From Desulfovibrio sp. JC010 (lineage in GTDB: Bacteria; Desulfobacterota; Desulfovibrionia; Desulfovibrionales; Desulfovibrionaceae): DNA of 64,000 bases. The position numbers and the translations under genes were made by a program. Below, in pieces: positions 1 through 8,415 of the stretch; the stretch's first letter is position 1, and each line of letters begins with the position of its first letter. The DNA is taken from assembly GCF_010470675.1 (NCBI RefSeq), contig NZ_VOIQ01000005.1, positions 186,001 through 250,000 on the forward strand. The letters are read 5' to 3'. The notes under the pieces are model-generated. The model did no database searches. It was not told the origin of the DNA and worked only from the letters and a program-made list of their open reading frames with translations.

Positions 1-8
1 CTTTTAAA

Positions 9-40
9 ACCGGGGAATCTGTAACAGATTCCTCGGTTAG
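9..40 (+). terminator. Intrinsic-type hairpin upstream of dnaX
   Basis: Inverted repeat with arms GGAATCTG and CAGATTCC, extended by outer CCG/CGG, followed by a weak T-containing stretch. It probably ends a transcript that enters from the left of the window. The U-tract is poor, so confidence is moderate. Confidence 0.5.
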
Positions 41-75
41 TTTACTTTCTTTAGTTAACAGACGCGAAGCTAATT

Positions 76-142
76 AAAACGTTTTGGGATTCTTAAACCC
101 TTTGGAAAAGGGTTTAAGGCCCCCGGCAGGGTCGCCGAAGGC
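76..142 (+). repeat. Composite palindromic repeat, type A, before dnaX
   Basis: Contains AAAACGTTTTGGGATT, then the palindrome CTTAAACCCTTT / AAAAGGGTTTAAG, then a 3' end with GCCGAAGGCA. This copy has lost one T in the left arm. The preceding GCGAAGC (65-71) matches the left end seen in other copies. Its GAAGG lies 11 bases before the dnaX ATG. Confidence 0.9.
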
Positions 143-152
143 ATTTTCATAT

Positions 153-2096
153 ATGAGTACATCAAATCTGACAGCAAAATACCGTCCGCAGACTTTTGCT
201 GAAGTCGCCGGACAGAACGCAGTCAAAACAATTTTATCCCGTGCTGCTGAACAGGATAAAATAGCTCCCGCATATCTTTTCAGTGGAACACGCGGGGTAG
301 GCAAGACCACCATTGCCAGAATTTTCGCCAAGGCACTCAACTGCAAAAACGCACCCACTGCTGAACCCTGCAACGAATGTGATAACTGCCGTCAGATCAC
401 CGCAGGCGTGGGTGTGGATGTGGTGGAGATTGACGCCGCATCGCACGGTAAAGTTGATGATGCCCGCAGGCTCAAGGAAGATATCGGCTACGCGCCTATT
501 GAATTCCGTTACAAGGTTTTTATCATCGATGAAGCGCATATGCTTACCGTGCAGGCTTTCAACGCCCTGCTGAAAACCCTTGAAGAACCGCCGCCGCACG
601 CCACCTTCATTATGGCGACCACGGAAACTCATAAATTTCCGGCCACCATCATCAGCCGTTGTCAGCATTATGCTTTCAAGATGCTGACCAATGACGAGCT
701 GATCGCCCATCTTTCCAATATCCTGAACATGGAACAGATTGAGTTTGAGCAGGGGGCCATCGACCTCATCGCCAAGCGCGGCGCGGGCAGTGTGCGTGAT
801 TCCATGTCCCTGCTGGGACAGGTGCTGGCACTGGGCAGTGAAAAGCTTCTTGAAGATGATGTGCGTTCCATTCTCGGCCTTGCCGGGCGTGATGTTTTTT
901 TCTCACTTATGCAGGCCATTCACGGACGTGATCTGGTTTCCGTGGGTGATATCGTGCAGCAGGTTCTCGGACGCGGACTTGATCTTGGATTTTTCATCCG
1001 TGAACTGGGCAACTGCTGGCGGAATATGTTCTTGCTCAATCAGTCCGGTGAGCGGGCAATACCGCTGCTCGGCCTTTCTTCCGAGGAAGCTGCTGAGTTC
1101 ATGAAATGGGCCCAGACTTTCGACCGTTCCTTTATCCATGCCTGCTGGCAGATGACCGTGGACGGGCAGCGCAAGGTCATGACCAGTCTTGAGCCGGCCA
1201 TGGCCCTTGAACTTTTGCTGCTGAATATGGCCAGCCTGACCGATCTTATTTCCATGGAGCGGGCCGGGGCATTGGCTTCAGCCGCACCCGCACCGCAACA
1301 ACCGCCGCAGGCAGCTCCTGCGGCTCCCGCAAATCAGGCACCACCGCAGAGTGCGCCGCCAAGTCAGCAGCCTATGGGACAGCCCGCAGGCGGACAACCG
1401 GGCGGTCAGACTCCGCCGTGGCAGGGGGGACAGCAGGGAATGCAGCAGCCTCCGGCACAGCAGCAGGTTCCTCCGCAAAATCAGGGAATGGCTCCGCAGA
1501 GCATGGGCGCAAACGGTCGTCCCATGGGCCGTACCGAGTCCGGTTCTCCCGCAGGTAACCGTTCCACCAATGATATGGGAGCTGATGATTCCTCCCTTCC
1601 TGACGCGGCGGGGTCGCAGACCGGCAGTGACTTAAATCCCCCTGTTCCTGAATCGGAGAACCCGGCAGCGGAATCAATGCCGCCGCTGGAGCGTGTTCCC
1701 GAACCTGCTCCGGTCAAGCCGTCATTTCCGGCAACTGTCAGCGGCCCGCGCGATTTTCAGGGCTTTCTGCAATATGCAGGCGACAGCGGTAGTTGTTCCA
1801 TTTCCGGTCTGAACAAATGTAAGGGTGAATTGATTGACGGTAAGCTGGTTTTGACTTGCGCTAATTCTTTTCACAAAGGGCAGGTCTGCGGACGTGATTC
1901 CCGCGGTGTTGTGGAGCGGTTGGTCTCAGAATATTTCGGCCCGGAAACTGAGCTGGAAATCCAGATTACCCAGAAGGGCAAGCGTAAGAGCAGGCAGGAA
2001 ATCCGCACTGAGGTGGAAGCTCATCCGGATGTGCAAAGGGTCATGGAATCCTTCGGGGCAAGCATTATTTCCATTGATCCGCGCAAAGATATTTAA
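153..2096 (+). CDS. dnaX: DNA polymerase III subunit gamma/tau
   Basis: Clamp-loader AAA+ ATPase of the replicative polymerase, 647 aa. Walker A (GTRGVGKTT) lies near residues 45-53, the four zinc-binding cysteines at 64, 73, 76 and 79, the DEAH Walker B at 126-129, and the SRC sensor motif near 167. Residues of about 395-500 are a Pro/Gln/Gly-rich linker, followed by a tau-type C-terminal domain. The reading frame stays open upstream through the palindromic repeat to position 84, but conservation begins at MSTSNLTAKYRP, so 153 is chosen as start. The order dnaX-ybaB-recR is a widely conserved replication and repair cluster. No frameshift site for a short gamma form was identified. Confidence 0.97.
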   Translation: MSTSNLTAKYRPQTFAEVAGQNAVKTILSRAAEQDKIAPAYLFSGTRGVGKTTIARIFAKALNCKNAPTAEPCNECDNCRQITAGVGVDVVEIDAASHGKVDDARRLKEDIGYAPIEFRYKVFIIDEAHMLTVQAFNALLKTLEEPPPHATFIMATTETHKFPATIISRCQHYAFKMLTNDELIAHLSNILNMEQIEFEQGAIDLIAKRGAGSVRDSMSLLGQVLALGSEKLLEDDVRSILGLAGRDVFFSLMQAIHGRDLVSVGDIVQQVLGRGLDLGFFIRELGNCWRNMFLLNQSGERAIPLLGLSSEEAAEFMKWAQTFDRSFIHACWQMTVDGQRKVMTSLEPAMALELLLLNMASLTDLISMERAGALASAAPAPQQPPQAAPAAPANQAPPQSAPPSQQPMGQPAGGQPGGQTPPWQGGQQGMQQPPAQQQVPPQNQGMAPQSMGANGRPMGRTESGSPAGNRSTNDMGADDSSLPDAAGSQTGSDLNPPVPESENPAAESMPPLERVPEPAPVKPSFPATVSGPRDFQGFLQYAGDSGSCSISGLNKCKGELIDGKLVLTCANSFHKGQVCGRDSRGVVERLVSEYFGPETELEIQITQKGKRKSRQEIRTEVEAHPDVQRVMESFGASIISIDPRKDI

Positions 2097-2163
2097 GAAT
2101 AGCCGGGTGTTGTCCGGTTATTTGTGGTGTTAGTAAAAGTAAATTATTCCAAGGAGTAATATA

Positions 2164-2475
2164 ATGAAAGGTATGAACGATCTCGTACGTCAGGCTCAGG
2201 TTATGCAGCGTAAAATGGCTGCTCTGCAGGAAGAACTCAAGACCCGCGAAGTGGAAAGCTCTGCTGGTGGCGGCATGGTTAACGTAAAAGTTAACGGATC
2301 TTCCGAAGTGCTTGAAATCAAAATCGATCCCGCTATCGTTGATCCTGAAGATGTAGAAATGATTCAGGATCTGGTACTCGCAGCTGTAAACGATGCCAAC
2401 AAAAAAGCAAAAGCCATGATGGAATCAGAAATGTCCGCCATCACCGGCGGTATGAATATTCCTGGAATGTTCTAA
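2164..2475 (+). CDS. ybaB: YbaB/EbfC family nucleoid-associated protein
   Basis: A 103 aa protein of the YbaB/EbfC family, small dimeric DNA-binding proteins usually encoded between dnaX and recR, as here. The N-terminal helix (MNDLVRQAQVMQRKM) and the family segment with VNGSSEVLEIKIDP are visible, and the tail is rich in Met and Gly. A good ribosome binding site (AAGGAG) lies just ahead. A role in nucleoid organisation or in recombination with RecR follows from the family and context, not from this sequence alone. Confidence 0.95.
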   Translation: MKGMNDLVRQAQVMQRKMAALQEELKTREVESSAGGGMVNVKVNGSSEVLEIKIDPAIVDPEDVEMIQDLVLAAVNDANKKAKAMMESEMSAITGGMNIPGMF

Positions 2476-2481
2476 ATTATT

Positions 2482-2592
2482 GATGCCTCCGGCGGCTGGG
2501 GAAGGGGAACTTTTGGGAAAAGTTCCCCTTCCCCAGACCCCATCCCCTCAAAATTTTTTAGTAGGGCTTCGCCGTTGGAAGCGTTACGTTTG
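2482..2592 (-). repeat. Composite palindromic repeat, type C, after ybaB
   Basis: Inverted copy. It starts with GCCTCCGGCGGC just after the ybaB stop, has palindrome arms CTGGGGAAGGGGAACTTTT and AAAAGTTCCCCTTCCCCAG, and ends with TTTTTTAGTAGGGCTTCGCCG. It may end the ybaB transcript. Confidence 0.88.
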
Positions 2593-2648
2593 GGGGCCTT
2601 TTTTTAATATTTTTTTCCGCGTCCTGCCGTCATTTGCTTTGAATCCCA

Positions 2649-2720
2649 ACTAAAACGTTTTGGGATTCTTAAACCCTTTTGGAAAAGGGTTTAAGGCCCC
2701 CGGCAGGGTCGCCGAAGGCA
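2649..2720 (+). repeat. Composite palindromic repeat, type A, before recR
   Basis: Full copy with arms CTTAAACCCTTTT and AAAAGGGTTTAAG. The 3' end GTCGCCGAAGGCA finishes 4 bases before the recR ATG, so its AAGG is the only apparent ribosome binding site. Confidence 0.92.
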
Positions 2721-2724
2721 ATAA

Positions 2725-3330
2725 ATGGAAAATTTACCTGAGCCTTTACGGGTAGTCGCTCAAGAGCTGGCAAAGTTGCCGGGCCTTGGTCCCAAATCTG
2801 CGTTGAGAATCGCACTGACCATGCTCAAGATGCCTAAGGAGAAAGTCTCCGGCATCGGGCAGAGTGTTATTGATCTGCGTGAGAAGCTTTGCATCTGCGA
2901 GCAGTGTGCGAGTATTACCGATACCTGTCCCTGTAAGATCTGTTCCGATCCCAAGCGCGAGCATGACAAGCTCTGTCTGGTTTCGGAATGGGATTCCCTG
3001 CTGGCAATTGAGGAGATGGGGCTGTACCGCGGTTATTATCTGGTGCTTGGCGGGCTGCTTTCTCCGCTGGACGGGGTGACACCGCAGCAGCTGGAGTTCC
3101 AGAAGCTTGAAGAGCGTCTAGCCAAGGGCGAGGTCAAAGAACTCATCCTCGCGCTTGGTGCTACTGTTGATGCTGAAGCTACAGCTTCTTTCATCAAAAA
3201 CATGGTCGAAAATAAATTTCCCGAAGTGGCTCTTTCCCGTCTCGCACAGGGCATCCCCATCGGTTCTGAAGTAAAATACACTGATAAAGAGACGCTTAGG
3301 CAGTCACTTGAGTATCGCCAGAAGCTTTAG
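2725..3330 (+). CDS. recR: Recombination protein RecR
   Basis: RecR, 201 aa, the usual length. It acts with RecO and RecF to load RecA at gaps. The N-terminal helix-hairpin-helix (KLPGLGPKSALRIA, about 18-31), the zinc-finger cysteines in CICEQCASITDTCPCKIC (about 54-71) and the Toprim domain (LCLVSEWDSLLAIE onward, about 81) are visible. The start is fixed by conservation. The Shine-Dalgarno-like AAGG belongs to the palindromic repeat directly upstream. Confidence 0.97.
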   Translation: MENLPEPLRVVAQELAKLPGLGPKSALRIALTMLKMPKEKVSGIGQSVIDLREKLCICEQCASITDTCPCKICSDPKREHDKLCLVSEWDSLLAIEEMGLYRGYYLVLGGLLSPLDGVTPQQLEFQKLEERLAKGEVKELILALGATVDAEATASFIKNMVENKFPEVALSRLAQGIPIGSEVKYTDKETLRQSLEYRQKL

Positions 3331-3367
3331 ATAAAAACGCACAAACCTATAAGCTGCCTCAATTCAA

Positions 3368-3492
3368 AACAACTGAAACGTTTTGGGATTCTAAAACCCT
3401 TTTGGAAAAGGGTTTTAGCCGCCGGAGGCAAAATCTTTTCATCAAAAAGCGCGTAGCGCATCAAAGTAAAGCCCGCAGGGTCGCCGAAGGCA
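3368..3492 (+). repeat. Composite palindromic repeat, type A variant, before recD2
   Basis: The palindrome arms are CTAAAACCCTTTT and AAAAGGGTTTTAG: both arms differ from the usual copy and still pair. Two 3' modules follow in series, GCCGCCGGAGGCA and then GTCGCCGAAGGCA, separated by AAAAAGCGCGTAGCGCATCA. The last one ends 2 bases before the recD2 ATG. Confidence 0.9.
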
Positions 3493-3493
3493 A

Positions 3494-5686
3494 ATGTCAG
3501 ATATATTAACTGGTGAAGTCCGGACAGTTGTTTATCATAATGAAGAGAACGGTTACATTGTAGCCCGTATCTCATCCAAGGACGAGCCTACGCAGATCAC
3601 GGTTGTGGGAGTTCTGGGGTCTCTTACGCCCGGCGAATCCGTGGAACTTCACGGTCGCTGGAAACAGCATCCCAAATTCGGCCGTCAGTTCGAGGCGGAT
3701 TTTTATGAACGGGTCCGTCCAGCAACGGAAGCCGGGGTGATTCGTTTCCTGAAATCGTCTTCCATTAAGGGCATCGGTGAAGCAATCGCTACCGACATGG
3801 TCAAGACATTCGGCATAGATGTGCTGGATATTCTGGACGAAGAACCGGAAAAGCTGCTCAAGATCAAAGGTGTTTCCAAGAAAAAACTGGAGGCTATTAA
3901 AGAGTCATGGTCCTCCCAGCGCGAGATCAAGAACCTCATCCTCTTTCTGCACACCCACGAAGTGCCGCCAACATACGCGGCTAAAATTTTCAATCTTTAC
4001 GGCGGTCAGGCCGTCAACAAGATTAGCGAAAATCCGTATGAACTGGCCTATGAAATCCGGGGCATCGGCTTTAAAACCGCTGATACTATGGCTCTTAAGC
4101 TGGGCTTTGCACCTGATTCACCGCAACGTATTGAAGCGGCCATCGTGTATTCGCTGTTTTCGGTAAGCGAGCGGGGCGGGCATATGTTCTCGCCCAAGGC
4201 CAAGCTTGTTGAGGACGTGGCTAAAATGCTCGGCGGCATTGATCTGGAACTGATCAGCGAGGGCATCTTTTCGCTGGAAGAACGCAAACGGGTCCGGGTG
4301 GAAAACCTGCCCGAACAGGACATTGAAGAAGCGGTTTTCCTGATGCATTTCTACCGTTTTGAACGGGAAATCTGCAAACGGATGCATGGTCTGGTCAGTC
4401 ATCCTTCCCCGGTGAGTCGGGAGAAGGTGGAGAAAGCCTTGCCCGAAGTTGAGGCCGAACTTGGTTTTGAGCTTTCGGATGAGCAGCGCGAGGCTGTCTT
4501 TGAGGCCTGCGTAAACAAATTTTTCATCATCACCGGGGGACCGGGAACGGGTAAGACAACCATCACCCGCGCCGTGGTCATGACCCTGAAAGAGCTGGGG
4601 CTGAAGATCAAACTTGCCGCTCCCACCGGGCGCGCTGCCAAGCGGTTATCCGAGGCCACCGGGCGTTCGGCATCCACCATCCACCGCATGCTGCAGTTCA
4701 CCCCGGAAGACGGCGGTTTTTATTACAATGAAGACCAGAAGTTGAAGGCCGATGTATTGGTGGTGGACGAGGCTTCCATGCTCGATGCCCAGCTTTGCCT
4801 TGCGGTGCTGCGGGCTGTTCCGCTGACCTGCAGGGTAATCTTCGTCGGCGATGTCAACCAGCTGCCTTCCGTGGGACCGGGTAACGTGCTTTCCGATCTG
4901 CTGCAAAGCGGGCAGGTGCCCAGCGCGGTGCTGAACCATATTTTCCGGCAGGCACAGGAAAGTTATATTGTCGTCAATGCCCACCGCATCAACGGCGGGG
5001 AATTTCCGTTGCCGCATCCGCAGGAAGCCCCGGAAGCTGACTTTTACTGGATTCCGCAGGAGTCGCCGTTAAAGGTGCAGGAAATGATCGCCCAGACTGT
5101 CTGCGAACGTATTCCTGAACGCTACGGACTTGATCCCATGACCGATGTGCAGGTGCTGACCCCCATGCATAAGGGCGATGTGGGCACCCAGAAGTTGAAC
5201 GCACTGCTTCAGGAACGGCTTAATCCCGGCAACGGCAAGGGGCTGAAGCGCGGCTTCGTGGAGTACCGTGTCGGCGACCGTGTTTTGCAGCTGCGTAACA
5301 ACTACGAGAAGGAAGTCTTTAACGGTGACCTCGGCCGGGTCATGTACATCAATACTGAAGAGAACGAACTCACTGCCGAGTTTGACGGCAATATCGTACA
5401 TTACGAACTTTCCGAGCTTGATGAATTAACCCTCGCCTATGCGGTCAGCGTGCATAAATCGCAGGGCAGCGAGTATCCTGCAGTGGTCATGCCCATTGTT
5501 TCGCAGCACTATCTGCTGTTGCAGCGCAACCTGCTCTACACCGGGCTGACCCGCGCCCGCAAATTGGCCGTGCTCATTGGCAGCAAACGGGCCTTCACCA
5601 TCGGGTTGAACAACGTTACGGCGGGTAAGCGGTTTACCAACCTGCGTCATCGCATCAAGCAGATATTTGATGAGAATTTATTGTAA
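3494..5686 (+). CDS. recD2: RecD2-type superfamily 1B DNA helicase
   Basis: ATP-dependent 5'-3' DNA helicase of the RecD2/YrrC family, 730 aa. The N-terminal OB-like and helix-hairpin-helix regions (for example IKGIGEAIA near 93 and IKGVSKKKLEAIK near 123) distinguish it from RecBCD-bound RecD. Walker A (GGPGTGKTT) lies near 348, Walker B (VVDEASML) near 424, and the C-terminal motif VSVHKSQGSEYP near 650. It follows recR with only a palindromic repeat between them, which fits a DNA repair role. The start is supported by the family N-terminus and by GAAGG 4 bases upstream. Confidence 0.93.
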   Translation: MSDILTGEVRTVVYHNEENGYIVARISSKDEPTQITVVGVLGSLTPGESVELHGRWKQHPKFGRQFEADFYERVRPATEAGVIRFLKSSSIKGIGEAIATDMVKTFGIDVLDILDEEPEKLLKIKGVSKKKLEAIKESWSSQREIKNLILFLHTHEVPPTYAAKIFNLYGGQAVNKISENPYELAYEIRGIGFKTADTMALKLGFAPDSPQRIEAAIVYSLFSVSERGGHMFSPKAKLVEDVAKMLGGIDLELISEGIFSLEERKRVRVENLPEQDIEEAVFLMHFYRFEREICKRMHGLVSHPSPVSREKVEKALPEVEAELGFELSDEQREAVFEACVNKFFIITGGPGTGKTTITRAVVMTLKELGLKIKLAAPTGRAAKRLSEATGRSASTIHRMLQFTPEDGGFYYNEDQKLKADVLVVDEASMLDAQLCLAVLRAVPLTCRVIFVGDVNQLPSVGPGNVLSDLLQSGQVPSAVLNHIFRQAQESYIVVNAHRINGGEFPLPHPQEAPEADFYWIPQESPLKVQEMIAQTVCERIPERYGLDPMTDVQVLTPMHKGDVGTQKLNALLQERLNPGNGKGLKRGFVEYRVGDRVLQLRNNYEKEVFNGDLGRVMYINTEENELTAEFDGNIVHYELSELDELTLAYAVSVHKSQGSEYPAVVMPIVSQHYLLLQRNLLYTGLTRARKLAVLIGSKRAFTIGLNNVTAGKRFTNLRHRIKQIFDENLL

Positions 5687-5689
5687 GGA

Positions 5690-5771
5690 TGCCTTCGGCG
5701 ACCCTGCCGGGGGCCTTAAACCCTTTTCCAAAAGGGTTTAAGAATCCCAAAACGTTTTAGTTATGCTTCGC
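5690..5771 (-). repeat. Composite palindromic repeat, type A, after recD2
   Basis: Inverted copy beginning 3 bases after the recD2 stop with GCCTTCGGCGACC. Palindrome arms CCTTAAACCCTTTT and AAAAGGGTTTAAG, then CCCAAAACGTTTTAG and GCTTCGC. Confidence 0.92.
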
Positions 5772-5802
5772 ATTTGTAATATTGTACAATTGTCCGTTGT
5801 AA

Positions 5803-5878
5803 AAAGGCGAAGCCCTAGTAAAAGGTTTTGAAGAGTCCAGAGAAACTTTTGCAAAAGTTTCTCTGGCCGCCGGAGGCA
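5803..5878 (+). repeat. Composite palindromic repeat, type B, at the 3' end of the c-di-GMP gene
   Basis: Starts AGGCGAAGCCCTAGTAAAAG. Perfect palindrome at 5837-5866 with arms CCAGAGAAACTTTT and AAAAGTTTCTCTGG around GC, then GCCGCCGGAGGCA abutting the stop codon of the minus-strand gene. It may end that transcript. Confidence 0.92.
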
Positions 5879-5881
5879 TTC

Positions 5882-8152
5882 TTACCTTCTGCGTCTTTCC
5901 CGAACCCAGCAGTTTCCTTCGATGGATTTTGCCCATTTTTTTAAAGACGCGGCCTGTTCGCCGATTTCCATGAGATTCTGGTCCGGTTCGCAGTCAAGGA
6001 TAGCCAAGGACACTGATACGAGCGGGAATTTTGCAATGGAACCGTCCCGTCCTTTGCCTTCCATCCAGCCTTGCGCGGCATCATCTTCGTTGTAGTTGTT
6101 CTTGACCAGTCTTTTGAAAATACGGGTTACGGACTTGCAGATACGTTCTGCTTTTGCCGTGTCGGTGACCATTACGAAATCATCCCCGCCGATGTGGCCG
6201 ACAAAATCGCCGTTGGCACCGTGTCTCTTGCTGGCCCATGAGACTATTTTGCTGATCTGAAGGATGATTTTATCGCCGTTTTTGAATCCGTAGGTGTCGT
6301 TGTAGACCTTGAAGTTGTCTAGGTCGGCGTAGATGATGCTGTATTTTTCCTTGGCCTTCATGCGGCGGTCGATTTCTTTTTCAATATCGAGGTTGCCGGG
6401 CAGTCCGCTGAGCGGGTTGGTTCCTTTGGCCACCTCCACCTGTACGTGGGCCAGCGTATCCAGCAGGCGTTGTACGGAAACAGTACCCATGAGCTGTCCT
6501 TTAAAAGTGACTACAATATCGTCGTAAGCCCGTTTGCGGGAGCGGGCCATGGCCTGCTGGGATACTTTTTCAACCGTTGTTTCAAGGTCAACGACGAGTG
6601 GTGCATCATCCATAACCGATGAAATGGGCTTGTTGGAATAGAGGGCCACGCCGTATTTACCGGAAAGATGCTTGTTCAGCTTGTATTCCATGACCAGACC
6701 GCAGGGGTAATTGTTTTTGACCACTACGATGCTGTTCAGTGAATTGGTGTCCTTGAAAATCTGCTGCACCATGGGCACCGGGGTGTCTGATTCAACCGAC
6801 TCTACTTTCTCCACAAGGTTTTTGACCGGAATGCCGTAGGTTGTGGTGTTGGACACCAGATCAGAGTTGCGGCGCATGGTCAGTGCTTCTTCTGTCAGCT
6901 TCGGTTTTTCCCGTTGCGGTCTGGCGAAGAAATAACCCTGCCCCAGATGTACGCCCATGTCGGTCACGGTCAGGGCCTGTTCCTGTGTTTCAATCCCTTC
7001 TACAATCAGCTTGCCGCCGATTTTTTCCGCGAAATCGGTGAAGGTGTCGATGAGGGCGCGGTTGACCTGATTGGTCTCGATGTTGTCTACAAAAGATTTG
7101 TCCAGCTTGATGTAGTCCGGCTTGATCTCGGCAATGGAGGTGAGACCGGAGTATCCGGTGCCTGCGTCATCAATGGCCACCAGATAGCCCTGATTGCGGT
7201 AGTGGTCCAAAGTTTTGCGGAAGGTTTTGAAATCTTTGACGCTGTGACGTTCGGTTATTTCAAAAACAATGTTGCCGGGCTTCAGACCCCATTTATCGAG
7301 CAGCAGCTTGGTTTCCCCGGTGGTGAAGTTGGGATCGACAATTGTGCGCGGATGGATATTCAGGAAAAGTTTGTGGTGCGGGCTGTGATCTCCGAAGGCT
7401 TTGATGGCGGCCTCGCGGCATAATTTTTCCAGATGGAAGAGTTTGCCCAGCTTTTCTGCCATATCAAAGAGGGTCAGCGGAGAGCGGAAGGGGGAATTCT
7501 GCGGGCCGCGTGCCAAGGCTTCCCAGCCGTGAATGGATTTATCACTGAGGTTTACAATGGGCTGGTAGTGGCTGCGGATGTCGGAACCGGTGATGATATC
7601 GCTGAATTCGTTGCTGAGTTCAAGCTTTGAGATATCAACACTTTTTTGTGCTTCAAGCCGGGCTTCACCAATGGCCGAGAGAAAGCTGGACCAGAGCTTG
7701 TCATTGGTCTGCTCGGCCTGAAATGATGAATGCCCGCTGTTTACGGTCACGTTATTTCCGGTGCGACCTATCTGGTCGCTTTTGATGCTGTTTTCAATAT
7801 TTACTTTGGCCTGATAGGCCAATTCCTGCAGAGAAAAATTGTTCATGGTGTCTGTTGGGTCCAGCAGGAAGAATTCCCCGGCGTTGAAAGAAAATATATG
7901 AAAATCATTATGCTGCAGACTTTTCTGTCCTTCTTTGGTTATGGCGCGGCGGATTTCGTTTTCCAGCTGATCTGCCCATTCCGGTCCGTACATGGCCGAA
8001 AGTGTGGGAAAGTCCTGAATTGCAAAGTATAATATATTGAGCCGGCCGACATTCTGGATCAGGCTTCCGATCCCCGGCCCCTCAAGGATATTTATTTTGT
8101 CTTCATGAGGAGCGGTAAGGTTATCGGCTTTTTTCTTCAATAGTTGTAGCAT
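5882..8152 (-). CDS. EAL-CBS-GGDEF cyclic-di-GMP signalling protein
   Basis: A 756 aa cytosolic protein. Residues of about 30-105 look like a degenerate GGDEF domain (FNAGEFFLL where GGDEF is expected). An EAL phosphodiesterase domain follows at about 200-425 with WEALARG, ITERHS, DDAGTGY, KLDKSF, EGIE and a terminal GQGYFFARP, so its metal and catalytic residues appear intact. A CBS-pair-like region covers about 435-575, and a C-terminal GGDEF domain at about 590-750 carries GGDDF. Both synthesis and breakdown of c-di-GMP are possible; net activity cannot be read from sequence. The GTG at 8179 is in frame, but the ATG at 8152 with GGGGA upstream is preferred. It is transcribed away from the EPS cluster that begins 264 bp further on. 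Confidence 0.9.
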   Translation of the reverse strand: MLQLLKKKADNLTAPHEDKINILEGPGIGSLIQNVGRLNILYFAIQDFPTLSAMYGPEWADQLENEIRRAITKEGQKSLQHNDFHIFSFNAGEFFLLDPTDTMNNFSLQELAYQAKVNIENSIKSDQIGRTGNNVTVNSGHSSFQAEQTNDKLWSSFLSAIGEARLEAQKSVDISKLELSNEFSDIITGSDIRSHYQPIVNLSDKSIHGWEALARGPQNSPFRSPLTLFDMAEKLGKLFHLEKLCREAAIKAFGDHSPHHKLFLNIHPRTIVDPNFTTGETKLLLDKWGLKPGNIVFEITERHSVKDFKTFRKTLDHYRNQGYLVAIDDAGTGYSGLTSIAEIKPDYIKLDKSFVDNIETNQVNRALIDTFTDFAEKIGGKLIVEGIETQEQALTVTDMGVHLGQGYFFARPQREKPKLTEEALTMRRNSDLVSNTTTYGIPVKNLVEKVESVESDTPVPMVQQIFKDTNSLNSIVVVKNNYPCGLVMEYKLNKHLSGKYGVALYSNKPISSVMDDAPLVVDLETTVEKVSQQAMARSRKRAYDDIVVTFKGQLMGTVSVQRLLDTLAHVQVEVAKGTNPLSGLPGNLDIEKEIDRRMKAKEKYSIIYADLDNFKVYNDTYGFKNGDKIILQISKIVSWASKRHGANGDFVGHIGGDDFVMVTDTAKAERICKSVTRIFKRLVKNNYNEDDAAQGWMEGKGRDGSIAKFPLVSVSLAILDCEPDQNLMEIGEQAASLKKWAKSIEGNCWVRERRRR

Positions 8153-8415
8153 GATGTAGTATCCCCGACAGATATACACTGTTCAATTTGTTGGTCGATG
8201 TGCTTGTTCGTTTCAGTATGGTGCGCAAAAACTACTCTCAATTTTCAAGCGGTTGTTACTGTGCTGTTACAATGTGTTTAAGAATTGTTGCGGAGATGGC
8301 TTCTGCGGTTGGCGGATGTTTTATGTTTTCAGCAGATATCTTCATAAATTACTGGTGCAATGGTCATAACTAAGGTATTTTAAAGCAAAAATAATTTTGA
8401 AGAGGGTAATGGAAA

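Noticed and set aside
84-152. N-terminal extension of DnaX through the palindromic repeat
   Set aside because: The same peptide would be encoded by any copy of the repeat; family homology starts at codon 153.
5779-5790. Palindrome ATTGTACAAT between recD2 and the c-di-GMP gene
   Set aside because: Short, AT-rich, located between two 3' ends where an operator is unlikely.
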